DNA from: UBA2943 sp946534895
GTDB lineage: Bacteria; Bacillota; Clostridia; Christensenellales; Aristaeellaceae
Length of the DNA stretch: 23,525 nt
Assembly: GCA_946534895.1 (NCBI GenBank)
Contig: CAMNDE010000057.1
Span: 1-23,525 of the forward strand
Reading direction: 5' to 3'
How positions within the stretch are numbered: the stretch's first letter is position 1; each line of letters begins with the position of its first letter. Shown one piece after another: positions 1-7,256 of the stretch. The notes beneath the pieces were generated by a model that did no database searches, was not told the origin of the DNA, and was given only the letters and a program-made list of their open reading frames with translations. The position numbers and the translations under genes were made by a program.

Positions 1-1256
1 TCGCCGGTGCCGCCCATGTTGGACATGCACAGGCCCGCCGTAACACCGGCCTCGAAGGGATAGAAGCCCACCAGCTTGCCCACAGCGGCTGCGCCCACAA
101 ATGCGCCGACGCAGGTTGCCGCGCACAGCAGCAGATAGGTCAGGCTGAAGCTGGAGATCACCGTGCCGATTTCCAGATAGCACACGCCGATGCCCAGGAG
201 CAGCACGTTGGTCAGGTTCTTCATGATGAACTGGAACCACTGGAAGCATGCCACTTCAATGTGCTCAGGCACAATATTGGTGATCTTGCATACAGCCACC
301 GTGATGATCATCCATGCATAGGCATGAATGGTGATCCCGGTTCCCAGGGCATTCCAGCATCCCTGCAGAATATAGCCAATAGCGAAGAAGCCGCCGGACA
401 CCAGAAGACCGATGCCCAGGTTGCTCAGGGAAATCTTGTCTCTCTTGGCCTGCATTTCCGGGCTGATCTCCAGTTCCTTGGGATCAATGCTTCCGGCCGC
501 CATCAGCTGGCCCTTGCCGTTGACCTTCGGAGAGGAGAGCACCTTCACCAGCACGCCGGCCAGCACGATGGAAATGGCATTGCCGATGGCGACGGCAGGC
601 GTCATGACCGACAGGGCTTCCGCCGCGCTCATGGACCCGCTGGTCTCAAAGATCTTGGACAGAGGCGATGCGCCGGCACCCATGCCGCCGCCCATGATGG
701 GCAGGGCCACCAGAAGCAGGGCGTTCATCACAGGATAGCCCATCAGTGCCGCCACGCCCATGCACAGACCGAAGGCCAGGATCAGGCCGCCGAAAATAGC
801 CGGGAAGTAACGGGCTGCTGCCTTCATCAGGAGTTTCCGGTTCATGCCCAGGATGGAGCCCGTGATCAGGGCGGCAATATACCAGTCCAGGAATCCGCCG
901 GTGGTCTTGAAGAAAGTGCCGATATTGCCCACCAGGTCCAGTTTCCCGAATGGCAGCACCATATTGTAGACCTTTTCACCGTCCACCACTTTGGCAGCGG
1001 GGATCAGGTTGAAGTATACCAGAAGCGCGGAACCGAAGATGACCACAATGGCGCCGCCGCCCAGATAGCTCTTGATGATGGGCGTATGATCGCCGATCCA
1101 GGCCAGAATATCGCCCACCACGATCATGAAGATAAAGCATCCGGTCATGCCGGCGGGAAGTACGCCGGTGTAGGTGGCAATCAGCACCACCGCGGTAATG
1201 ATTGCGAATATCTGCCAGGGCAGATTGAAGAACGTCAGACCTTTTTTCTCAGCCAT
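1..1256 (-). CDS. 2-hydroxycarboxylate (malate/citrate-type) sodium symporter, C-terminus cut by window edge
   Basis: This is a membrane carrier of the 2HCT family (CitS/CitP/MleP/MaeN group), which imports malate, citrate or related acids with Na+ or H+ or by exchange. 418 residues are visible. The chain begins MAEKKGLTFFNLPWQ and runs through many hydrophobic segments. Two glycine-rich reentrant-loop signatures typical of the family are present: GGGMGAGASPLS in the middle and CMSNMGGTGD at the window edge. Full 2HCT proteins are about 430-450 residues, so only a short C-terminal piece is missing. The ATG at 1254-1256 follows a GGGGTAGGA ribosome binding site. It lies 44 bp downstream of the malic enzyme stop on the same strand, so the pair is probably cotranscribed. 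That context favours malate as substrate (compare maeE-maeP loci of lactic acid bacteria), but the exact substrate is inferred. Confidence 0.9.
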   Translation of the reverse strand, partial: MAEKKGLTFFNLPWQIFAIITAVVLIATYTGVLPAGMTGCFIFMIVVGDILAWIGDHTPIIKSYLGGGAIVVIFGSALLVYFNLIPAAKVVDGEKVYNMVLPFGKLDLVGNIGTFFKTTGGFLDWYIAALITGSILGMNRKLLMKAAARYFPAIFGGLILAFGLCMGVAALMGYPVMNALLLVALPIMGGGMGAGASPLSKIFETSGSMSAAEALSVMTPAVAIGNAISIVLAGVLVKVLSSPKVNGKGQLMAAGSIDPKELEISPEMQAKRDKISLSNLGIGLLVSGGFFAIGYILQGCWNALGTGITIHAYAWMIITVAVCKITNIVPEHIEVACFQWFQFIMKNLTNVLLLGIGVCYLEIGTVISSFSLTYLLLCAATCVGAFVGAAAVGKLVGFYPFEAGVTAGLCMSNMGGTG

Positions 1257-1300
1257 GATTCCTACCCCATTTCTGTTCTAGGTTTTCGAAATGCTCAGGT

Positions 1301-2470
1301 TTACAGGCGGGCCACACCGCTGTCCCTTGCCGCCTGTGCCACAGCCTTGGCCACGGCAGGTCCCACACGCTTGTCAAAAGCGGCGGGCAGAATGTATTCG
1401 CTGTTCAGTTCCTCGGGAGACACCAGGTCAGCCAGCGCGTGGGACGCCGCCAGCTTCATCTCCAGATTGATGTCCTTCGCGCGCACATCCAGTGCTCCGC
1501 GGAACAGTCCGGGGAATACCAGCACGTTGTTGATCTGGTTCGGATGATCGCTGCGCCCGGTGCCCACCACGGCCGCGCCGGCTTCCTTCGCCTCATCCGG
1601 TTCGATCTCGGGCGTCGGATTGGCCATGGGGAATACGATGGCGCCCTTGTTCATGGACTGGATCATTTCCTTGGACACAATGTGCGGCGCGCTGACGCCG
1701 ATGAACACATCCGCGCCTACCAGAGCATCCTTGAGCAGACCGCTGAACTTCTCCGGATTGGTGATGGCGGCCATCTCAGCCTGGGCAGGATTCATTTCCA
1801 CGCCCTCGCACAGAATGCCCTTGCGGTCCACCATCTTCAGGTGCTTCACGCCCAGGTCCATGATATGCCTGCCGATGGCAATGCCCGCGGAACCGGCGCC
1901 GTTGATGACCACCTTCACATCGCCGATCTCCTTGCCAACGACCCGCAGGGCATTGATCAGGGCAGCGCCCACCACAATGGCGGTGCCGTGCTGGTCATCA
2001 TGGAAAACAGGAATATCGCAGATTTCCTTCAGTCTGCGCTCAATCTCGAAGCAGCGCGGAGCGGCAATGTCTTCCAGGTTGATGCCGCCGAAGGATCCGG
2101 AAATCAGATAGATGGTCCGCACGATTTCATCCACATCCTTGGACCGGATGCAGATCGGGAATGCGTCCACATCTCCGAAGGACTTGAACAGAGCGCACTT
2201 TCCCTCCATGACGGGCATGCCGGCTTCCGGACCGATGTCTCCCAGTCCGAGCACCGCCGTGCCGTCGGTAATCACAGCCACCAGATTGTGCCTGCGGGTC
2301 AGCGTGAAGGACTTGTCATAATCCTTCTGGATCTCCAGACAGGGCTGGGCAACACCTGGGGTATAGGCCAGGGAAAGGTCTTCCTTGTTCTTGACGGGCA
2401 CGCGGGAAACCACTTCAATCTTGCCCTGCCATTCTCCGTGCAGGCGCAGGGATTCTTCTGCGTAATTCAT
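1301..2470 (-). CDS. maeE: NAD(P)-dependent malic enzyme, short bacterial type
   Basis: It oxidatively decarboxylates malate to pyruvate and CO2 with reduction of NAD(P)+. The 389 residues match the short bacterial malic enzyme without a phosphotransacetylase domain. Visible signatures are the catalytic Tyr in AYTPGV (about residue 36), the catalytic Lys in MEGKCALFK (about 91), the metal-ligand region NLEDIAAPRCFE (131-142) with FHDDQHGTA (157-163), the dinucleotide fold VVINGAGSAG (187-196), and the late motif ANPTPEI. The reading frame stays open upstream to an ATG at 2557. I chose the ATG at 2468-2470 because AGGAGGA lies 6 bp before it and family members begin near this MNYAEESLRLHGEW. 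The 2HCT transporter follows 44 bp downstream. The symbol reflects the malate-locus context; cofactor choice (NAD or NADP) cannot be read with confidence. Confidence 0.93.
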   Translation of the reverse strand: MNYAEESLRLHGEWQGKIEVVSRVPVKNKEDLSLAYTPGVAQPCLEIQKDYDKSFTLTRRHNLVAVITDGTAVLGLGDIGPEAGMPVMEGKCALFKSFGDVDAFPICIRSKDVDEIVRTIYLISGSFGGINLEDIAAPRCFEIERRLKEICDIPVFHDDQHGTAIVVGAALINALRVVGKEIGDVKVVINGAGSAGIAIGRHIMDLGVKHLKMVDRKGILCEGVEMNPAQAEMAAITNPEKFSGLLKDALVGADVFIGVSAPHIVSKEMIQSMNKGAIVFPMANPTPEIEPDEAKEAGAAVVGTGRSDHPNQINNVLVFPGLFRGALDVRAKDINLEMKLAASHALADLVSPEELNSEYILPAAFDKRVGPAVAKAVAQAARDSGVARL

Positions 2471-2489
2471 ATCTTGTCCTCCTAATCTA

Positions 2490-2582
2490 TTACTGCGACC
2501 GTTCCAGCCTGTTACGGGCTGCACAAAACCATTTTCCGTCAATTCTGTTGTATCCATGATTGGCTTTCCCAGGGCGGCTCAT
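2490..2582 (-). CDS. Possible 30-residue leader ORF ahead of malic enzyme
   Basis: In the 5' leader of the malic enzyme mRNA there is a GGAGGAGGA stretch that looks like a ribosome binding site but lies too far upstream to serve malic enzyme. An ATG about 12 bases after it opens a 30-codon frame (begins MSRPGKANHGYN, ends RNRLERSQ). Its TAA sits just before the malic enzyme ribosome binding site. Another ATG about 7 bases after the site gives only Met-Val-stop. No known family is recognised. It could be a leader peptide, a translational enhancer or chance. Confidence 0.15.
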   Translation of the reverse strand: MSRPGKANHGYNRIDGKWFCAARNRLERSQ

Positions 2583-2633
2583 ACCATCGACATTCCTCCT
2601 CCGCTGGAAAGATCATTGTTTCCATCAGAAGAG

Positions 2634-2662
2634 AGTATAACAGATTTATATGATCTGGTAAA
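2634..2662 (-). promoter_or_regulatory. Promoter of the malic enzyme-transporter unit
   Basis: On the minus strand, -35 TTTACC (2657-2662) and -10 TATACT (2634-2639) are separated by 17 bp. This is a good sigma-A-type match about 160 bp upstream of the malic enzyme start, in the AT-richest part of the gap between malic enzyme and argD. Confidence 0.6.
2641..2657. promoter_or_regulatory. Inverted repeat inside the malic enzyme promoter spacer (possible operator)
   Basis: CAGAT, 7 bases, ATCTG forms a perfect 5-bp-arm inverted repeat that sits almost exactly between the -35 and -10 elements. That is where a repressor would block RNA polymerase. The regulator is unknown and short arms can arise by chance. 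Confidence 0.3.
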
Positions 2663-2734
2663 TATTTTGCCATGGAATACTTTTTCAATTCCGATATGTG
2701 CCTGTATATTCCGGCCGTCCCATTTTCTGCACAG

Positions 2735-2764
2735 AAAAAAACTGCGGACACTGCCGCAGTTTTC
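2735..2764 (-). terminator. Intrinsic terminator after argD
   Basis: On the minus strand, AAAACTGCGG and CCGCAGTTTT pair around a 6-base loop (CAGTGT), and the 3' arm runs into an unbroken T run. It begins about 8 bp after the argD stop, ending the arginine operon. Confidence 0.85.
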
Positions 2765-2771
2765 AGCCGTT

Positions 2772-3941
2772 TCATATGGTCCCTGCGATGACTCCGCAGA
2801 GAACATCCATCGCTTCCTCCAGAACGGGCATGGGAATGTTCAGGGCCGGGAGCAGCCGCACCCTGTCCTTGGCCGTAAGGCAGAGTATGCCATGCTCCAT
2901 GCCGGAGCGCACCACATCCCCGGCCGCCTTTTCCGTGGAAATGCCCACCATCAGGCCCAGTCCGCTGACCATGTTCACGCCGGGCGTCGCGGAAAGTCTT
3001 CCGCGCACGTATTTGCTCTTTTCCTGAACCGTCTTCAGGAACGGCGCATCCAGACGCTCCAGAATGCTCAGCGCCGCCGCGCAGCACACGGGATTCCCGC
3101 CAAAGGTGGACCCGTGATCGCCGAAGCCCAGCACATCCTGGACCTTTTCCCCGAGCATCGTGGCGCCCAGGGGCAGACCGCCGGCCAGGCCCTTGGCGGT
3201 GGAAACCACATCCGGCATAATGCCGTAATGCATGTATGCATACAGCTCTCCGGTACGCCCGTTGCCTGTCTGCACTTCATCGATCATGAGAAGAATGCCC
3301 TGCTTCTCCGTATAATCGCGCAGCCATTGCAGGTACTCGGGGGAAAGCGCGATCACGCCGCCCTCGCCCTGCACGCATTCCACCAGCACGGCTGCCACCG
3401 GCGTGGACGCGCACAGCTGTTCCAGTTCTTCCCGGTTTCCCGCCTCCACATGGGCAAACCCCGGAGTCAGCGGCTGGAAGAGCTCATGATAGTGATCCTG
3501 GCCCGTGGCCGCCAGCGTGGTCAGCGTCCGCCCGTGAAAGCTGTTTTTCAGCGTCACAATGGTATAGCAGTCCGCGCCACGGTGCTCCATGGCATATTTT
3601 CTTGCCACCTTGATGGCGCACTCATTGGCTTCCGCGCCGGAATTGGAAAAGAACACCTTCTTCATGCCGGTGCGCGCGCACAGCATTTCCGCCAGACGTG
3701 CGCAGGGTTCGGTGTAATACAGGTTCGACATATGCTGAACCTGACCGATCTGCTGCACCACGGCCTGCTTCCATGCCTCATCCCCTATGCCGAAGGAAGT
3801 CACCGCAATGCCGGATCCCAGGTCAATATACCGCTTTCCGTTTTCATCATAGACCTCGGAGCCGCTGCCCCGGACGATCTGCACGGGAAACCGGTTGTAT
3901 GTCCCGGCCACATAGGTTTTGTCCAGGCTTTTAATGTCCAT
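2772..3941 (-). CDS. argD: Acetylornithine aminotransferase (PLP class III)
   Basis: It converts N-acetylglutamate semialdehyde to N-acetylornithine with glutamate as amino donor, and may also act on succinyl-diaminopimelate precursors as in other bacteria. The 389 residues fit the family. PLP-site features are SNSGAEANE (99-107), SFHGRT (134-139), the Asp of LLMIDEVQTGNGRTG (Asp221) and the Schiff-base lysine in STAKGLAGGLPLGA (Lys250). An upstream in-frame start at 3980 exists, but the ATG at 3939-3941 overlaps the argB end by 11 bp and is preceded by GGGGAGGGG. The overlap suggests translational coupling to argB. It is the last gene of argC-J-B-D and is followed by a terminator. Confidence 0.95.
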   Translation of the reverse strand: MDIKSLDKTYVAGTYNRFPVQIVRGSGSEVYDENGKRYIDLGSGIAVTSFGIGDEAWKQAVVQQIGQVQHMSNLYYTEPCARLAEMLCARTGMKKVFFSNSGAEANECAIKVARKYAMEHRGADCYTIVTLKNSFHGRTLTTLAATGQDHYHELFQPLTPGFAHVEAGNREELEQLCASTPVAAVLVECVQGEGGVIALSPEYLQWLRDYTEKQGILLMIDEVQTGNGRTGELYAYMHYGIMPDVVSTAKGLAGGLPLGATMLGEKVQDVLGFGDHGSTFGGNPVCCAAALSILERLDAPFLKTVQEKSKYVRGRLSATPGVNMVSGLGLMVGISTEKAAGDVVRSGMEHGILCLTAKDRVRLLPALNIPMPVLEEAMDVLCGVIAGTI

Positions 3942-4809
3942 ACTCTTCCCCTCCCCGGATCCAGGTGCCGGCACCTTCATTGGTCAGAAGCTCGGTGACA
4001 ATGGAATGCGGGACGCGCCCGTCCATGATGACCACATTCCGCACGCCTTCCCGGATGGCCTCAATGCAGCAGTCCACCTTGGGAATCATGCCGCCGGAAA
4101 TCACGCCTTCTTCATACAATTCCTTCGCCTGGGGCACCGTCAGTTCCGGAATCAGGGAGGAAGGATCGTCCTTGTCCCTGAGAACGCCCGCGATGTCGGT
4201 CATGAGAATCAGACGTTCCGCGTGCAGCGCACCGGCGATATAGGCGGAAGCCGTATCCCCGTTGATATTGTAGGCATGACCTTCCCGGTCGCAGCCCACG
4301 GTGGCAATCACCGGAATATAGCCGTTGGCCAGAATGTCCATGACCGGCTTGATATGGATCTTGGTGACCTGACCCACATACCCCAGGCGCGGGTCCTTCT
4401 GCTGCGCCTCAATCAGGCGTCCGTCAATGCCGGACACGCCGATGGCCCGTCCGCCCTTCATCTCCAGAAGATTCACCAGCGTCTTGTTTACCTTGCCCGC
4501 CAGCACCATCTGGACGATGTCCATGGTTTCCTGATCCGTGACCCGGAGTCCGTCCACAAACTGCGGCTTTGCGCCCAGGCGCTTCGTCAGATCGCTGATC
4601 TCCGGCCCGCCGCCGTGAACCAGCACAATCTTGACGCCGATGAGCCAGAGCAGCACGATGTCTTCCATCACCTGCTGCTTCAGGCTTTCATTGATCATGG
4701 CGTTGCCGCCGTACTTGACCACCACCACTTTTCCCGTATACCGCTTGATATACGGCAGGGCCTGAATCAGTACCTCAGCCCGCTCTTCCTTGGAGAAACT
4801 TCCGTCCAT
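3931..4809 (-). CDS. argB: N-acetylglutamate kinase
   Basis: It phosphorylates N-acetylglutamate in the second step of arginine synthesis. The 292 residues carry KYGGNAM (32-38) and HGGGPEI (65-71), the ATP and substrate loops of the amino acid kinase family. An N-terminal helix-like extension (AEVLIQALPYIKRY) and the C-terminal VPHSIVTELLTNEGAGT segment resemble arginine-inhibited hexameric enzymes, so feedback inhibition by arginine is likely (inference). The frame is open to a GTG at 4836 inside argJ, but the ATG at 4807-4809 follows GAGGAAG at good spacing and gives the usual N-terminus. It starts 10 bp after argJ and overlaps argD by 11 bp. Confidence 0.95.
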   Translation of the reverse strand: MDGSFSKEERAEVLIQALPYIKRYTGKVVVVKYGGNAMINESLKQQVMEDIVLLWLIGVKIVLVHGGGPEISDLTKRLGAKPQFVDGLRVTDQETMDIVQMVLAGKVNKTLVNLLEMKGGRAIGVSGIDGRLIEAQQKDPRLGYVGQVTKIHIKPVMDILANGYIPVIATVGCDREGHAYNINGDTASAYIAGALHAERLILMTDIAGVLRDKDDPSSLIPELTVPQAKELYEEGVISGGMIPKVDCCIEAIREGVRNVVIMDGRVPHSIVTELLTNEGAGTWIRGGEEYGH

Positions 4810-4819
4810 CTTTTCTTCC

Positions 4820-6034
4820 TCACGTCCGGTAATCACCGTTGATTTTCACATAATCGTACGTCAGGTCACAGCCCCATGCCTGGGACTCGACGCAGCCGCT
4901 GTTGAGGCCGACCTGAATGGAGATTTCATTCTCCGAGAGAATCTCCTTGGCCTTTTCCTCGGAAAAGTCAATGCCGCTGCCATGCTCGCATACCGGAATC
5001 CGTCCGGCGCGGCTCTCAAAGGCCACATCAATCCTGTCCACGTCCACATCAGCCCCGCTGTACCCGATGGCGCACAGGACCCGGCCCCAGTTGGCGTCCG
5101 CGCCGAACATGGCCGCCTTCAGCAGGCTCGAGCAGATGACGGACTTGGCCACCGTCCTTGCCGTGGCAAGATCCGGCGCCCCGCTGACGGTGCACTCCAG
5201 GAGCTTTGTGGCGCCTTCGCCGTCCCCGGCGATCATGCGGCACAGTGCCATGTTCACCGTGTTGAGCGCTTTCATGAACACGGCAAAGTCCTCGCCGTCC
5301 GCGCAGATTTCCTCATTGCCCGCCATGCCGTTGGCCATGAGCACCACCATGTCATTGGTGGAGGTATCCCCGTCCACGCTCACCATGTTGAAGGTGCTGG
5401 CGATATCCCCGGACAGAGCCTTTTTCAGCATGTCCTGGGAAATCTGCACATCACTGGTCAGGAACACCAGCATGGTGGCCATATTGGGATGGATCATGCC
5501 GCTGCCCTTGGCAATGCCGCCGATGTGGCAGGTCTTTCCGTTCAGCTCAAAGGCCACGGCCACTTCCTTTTTCTTTGTATCCGTGGTCATGATGCCCTGG
5601 GCGCACGCGTCGCTGCCCTCTCTGGACAGGCCGTCCACCAGTGCCGGCAGTCCCTGCCGGATGGGATCCAGGTTCAGCGGCTGTCCGATGACGCCGGTGG
5701 AGGCCACAGCCACCTGTTCCGGCTGAATATGCAGCGCATCCGCCACCAGAGAGCACATGCCCTCGGCGATCTCGATGCCGTTGGCATTGCAGGTATTGGC
5801 ATTGCCGCTGTTGCAGATCACCGCCCGGATCTTTCCCTGGTCAATATGCTTCTTGGTCACCTTCAGCGGTGCGCCCTTGACCAGGTTGGTGGTATAGACC
5901 GCTGCCGCCGTGGCTTCCGTTTCGGAAACAATCAGCGAAAGGTCCTTCTTGGAATGATTCTTCCGGATGCCGCAGTGGACGCCCGAAGCCGTATATCCTT
6001 TTGCAGCGCATACGCCGCCTTCCACAAAATGCAT
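4820..6034 (-). CDS. argJ: Bifunctional glutamate N-acetyltransferase / ornithine acetyltransferase
   Basis: ArgJ transfers acetyl from N-acetylornithine to glutamate, closing the acetyl-recycling arginine pathway. Some members also use acetyl-CoA. The 404 residues match family length. The autocleavage and nucleophile motif KGSGMIHPNMATML is intact, with Thr187 as expected N-terminal nucleophile of the beta chain, so the precursor should self-cleave between Ala186 and Thr187. The oxyanion-region motif ASTGVIGQ (111-118) is present, as is a C-terminus ending YDYVKINGDYRT. It starts at an ATG 4 bp after the argC stop with AAGGAT upstream. Whether it is mono- or bifunctional cannot be decided from sequence; no argA or argE is in view. 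Confidence 0.95.
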   Translation of the reverse strand: MHFVEGGVCAAKGYTASGVHCGIRKNHSKKDLSLIVSETEATAAAVYTTNLVKGAPLKVTKKHIDQGKIRAVICNSGNANTCNANGIEIAEGMCSLVADALHIQPEQVAVASTGVIGQPLNLDPIRQGLPALVDGLSREGSDACAQGIMTTDTKKKEVAVAFELNGKTCHIGGIAKGSGMIHPNMATMLVFLTSDVQISQDMLKKALSGDIASTFNMVSVDGDTSTNDMVVLMANGMAGNEEICADGEDFAVFMKALNTVNMALCRMIAGDGEGATKLLECTVSGAPDLATARTVAKSVICSSLLKAAMFGADANWGRVLCAIGYSGADVDVDRIDVAFESRAGRIPVCEHGSGIDFSEEKAKEILSENEISIQVGLNSGCVESQAWGCDLTYDYVKINGDYRT

Positions 6035-6038
6035 ATCC

Positions 6039-6968
6039 TTACACCTTCAGTCCTGTAGTTTCGTCCACGCCCAGCACCAGATTCATGTTCTGAATCGCGG
6101 CCCCGGACGCGCCCTTGCCGAGATTGTCAAAGCGGGAAACGAGCAGTACGCGCTCCCCGCTGCCGCATACCGTCACTTCCATGTCATCCCGGCCGGCCAT
6201 GCTGCCCGCCGACATGAACCCTGCCTCATCCGTCCCCTTTCGGAAGCGGATCAGCCCTTCCCGGTAAAAGGCCGCGTACAGTTCCTCAATATCCTCCGGA
6301 CTTCCCTTCAGCCACTGCCGGTGCAGCGGCACCACCACTTCCATGCCCTGGGCAAAGGCGCCTACCACGGGGCAGAACACCGGGGCATTGTTAAGACCAG
6401 TAAAATGCACCATTTCCGGCAGATGCTTGTGCGTCTGACCCAGGGCGTACATTCTCGGAGCCTCCAGCGCCTGCTTCCGGGCGTCGTCCTCATAGTCCGC
6501 AATCATCTTTTTCCCGCCACCCGTATACCCGGTCAGCGACATGCAGCTCAGCAGGCAGTCATGGTCCAGCAGTCCGGCCCCCACCAGAGGCGCCACCAAC
6601 GCGATAAACCCGCTGGCATGGCATCCGGGGTTCGCAATCCTGTGCGCGCGCCGGATCTTTTCCCGCATGCCCGGGAGCTCGGCAAACCCGTACACCCAGT
6701 CCGGATCAACGCGGAATGCCGTGGATGTATCAATCACCACCGTATCCTCCCCGATCCACGCGGAAGCTTCCCGGGAGGCGTCATCCGGCAGACACAGGAA
6801 CACGATGTCCGCGGCCTGCATGGCCTTTTTCCGTTCATCCGGATCCCGCCTGAGCGCGTCCGGAATATGAATCAGTTCAATATCCTCCCGTTCCTTCAGC
6901 CGGTCCGCGATTCTCAGACCCGTCGTTCCGGAACTCCCATCGATCAGCACTTTCTTCGGACTCTGCAT
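6039..6968 (-). CDS. argC: N-acetyl-gamma-glutamyl-phosphate reductase, short (type 2) form
   Basis: It reduces N-acetylglutamyl phosphate to the semialdehyde with NADPH. At 309 residues it is the short form of the family; the common form is about 345. Visible features are the dinucleotide loop IDGSSGTTGLRI (9-20) and the active-site cysteine in ANPGCHASGF (Cys116). A late segment RFDNLGKGASGAAIQNMNLVLG follows the family pattern. The ATG at 6966-6968 has AAGGAAGAG about 10 bp upstream. It is the first gene of the operon, with a consensus promoter and two ARG-box-like sites in its leader. Confidence 0.94.
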   Translation of the reverse strand: MQSPKKVLIDGSSGTTGLRIADRLKEREDIELIHIPDALRRDPDERKKAMQAADIVFLCLPDDASREASAWIGEDTVVIDTSTAFRVDPDWVYGFAELPGMREKIRRAHRIANPGCHASGFIALVAPLVGAGLLDHDCLLSCMSLTGYTGGGKKMIADYEDDARKQALEAPRMYALGQTHKHLPEMVHFTGLNNAPVFCPVVGAFAQGMEVVVPLHRQWLKGSPEDIEELYAAFYREGLIRFRKGTDEAGFMSAGSMAGRDDMEVTVCGSGERVLLVSRFDNLGKGASGAAIQNMNLVLGVDETTGLKV

Positions 6969-7031
6969 GGCTGCCGCTCTTCCTTTTCACCCGTTCCGGC
7001 ACGGACACGCCGGGTCGAAAAGTTCCTCCTC

Positions 7032-7049
7032 TTCGAATAATTATGCATG
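7032..7049 (-). promoter_or_regulatory. ARG box overlapping the arg transcription start
   Basis: Read on the minus strand, CATGCATAATTATTCGAA matches the ArgR/AhrC operator consensus (WNTGAATWWWWATTCANW) at 15 of 18 positions by my alignment. It abuts the -10 and covers the expected start site, the position for repression by arginine-bound ArgR. Confidence 0.65.
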
Positions 7050-7078
7050 ATTATACAGCTTTTCCCCCTATCAGTCAA
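7050..7078 (-). promoter_or_regulatory. Promoter of the argCJBD operon
   Basis: Minus-strand TTGACT (7073-7078) and TATAAT (7050-7055) are separated by 17 bp, a near-perfect sigma-A promoter. The leader to argC is about 75 nt. The strong core suggests control by repression, consistent with the flanking ARG-box-like sites. Confidence 0.88.
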
Positions 7079-7084
7079 GGTATA

Positions 7085-7102
7085 ATTGCATAAATTCTCA
7101 TG
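7085..7102 (-). promoter_or_regulatory. Second, weaker ARG box upstream of the arg -35
   Basis: Minus-strand CATGAGAATTTATGCAAT matches the ARG box consensus at about 14 of 18 positions. It lies just upstream of the -35. Paired ARG boxes are normal for ArgR hexamers, here spaced 53 bp centre to centre, about five helical turns. Confidence 0.5.
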
Positions 7103-7188
7103 ATTATTTTTGTTTTTATTCATCCAGGTGGGTATTTCCCATAAAACCCATCGCCTTTGGAACCCCGTTTCCCGGATCAGACAAATCA

Positions 7189-7210
7189 TTTCTGAAACCG
7201 GTTTCAGAAA
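7189..7210. promoter_or_regulatory. 22-bp perfect palindrome, LacI-family operator-like
   Basis: The half-site TTTCTGAAACC is followed immediately by its exact reverse complement, GGTTTCAGAAA. The core GAAACCGGTTTC with a central CG is the classic layout of LacI/GalR-family operators. It lies about 110 bp upstream of the arg -35 and beyond the terminator of the preceding operon. There is no loop and no T run, so it is not an intrinsic terminator. No LacI-family gene is in the window. Confidence 0.5.
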
Positions 7211-7219
7211 CAGGCATAC

Positions 7220-7248
7220 AAAAAGGAGACATGCACGCGCATGCCTCC
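7220..7248 (-). terminator. Intrinsic terminator after the UroD-like gene
   Basis: On the minus strand GGAGGCATGC and GCATGTCTCC pair with one mismatch around a short loop and are followed by TTTTT. It starts 9 bp after the stop codon at 7257 and ends the reductase-regulator-UroD operon. Confidence 0.75.
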
Positions 7249-7256
7249 CGGATCAT

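Noticed and set aside
261..1547. 428-codon plus-strand open frame opposite the 2HCT transporter
   Set aside because: The minus strand encodes a clear 2HCT transporter and malic enzyme; the plus frame spans parts of both and looks like shadow composition.
2471..2557. N-terminal extension of malic enzyme to the ATG at 2557
   Set aside because: There is no good ribosome binding site at 2557, the extra 29 residues are not family-like, and AGGAGGA sits ideally before the ATG at 2470.
2539..3087. 182-codon minus-strand frame running from argD into the malic enzyme leader
   Set aside because: It is out of frame with argD, reads through the argD terminator hairpin and has no family resemblance.
2556..3998. 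480-codon plus-strand open frame opposite argD and the malic enzyme leader
   Set aside because: His/Arg/Gln-rich shadow of argD, with no ribosome binding site and no recognisable domain.
7189..7210. The 22-bp palindrome as a terminator
   Set aside because: No loop and no T run on either strand; a proper terminator for the upstream operon already lies at 7220-7248.
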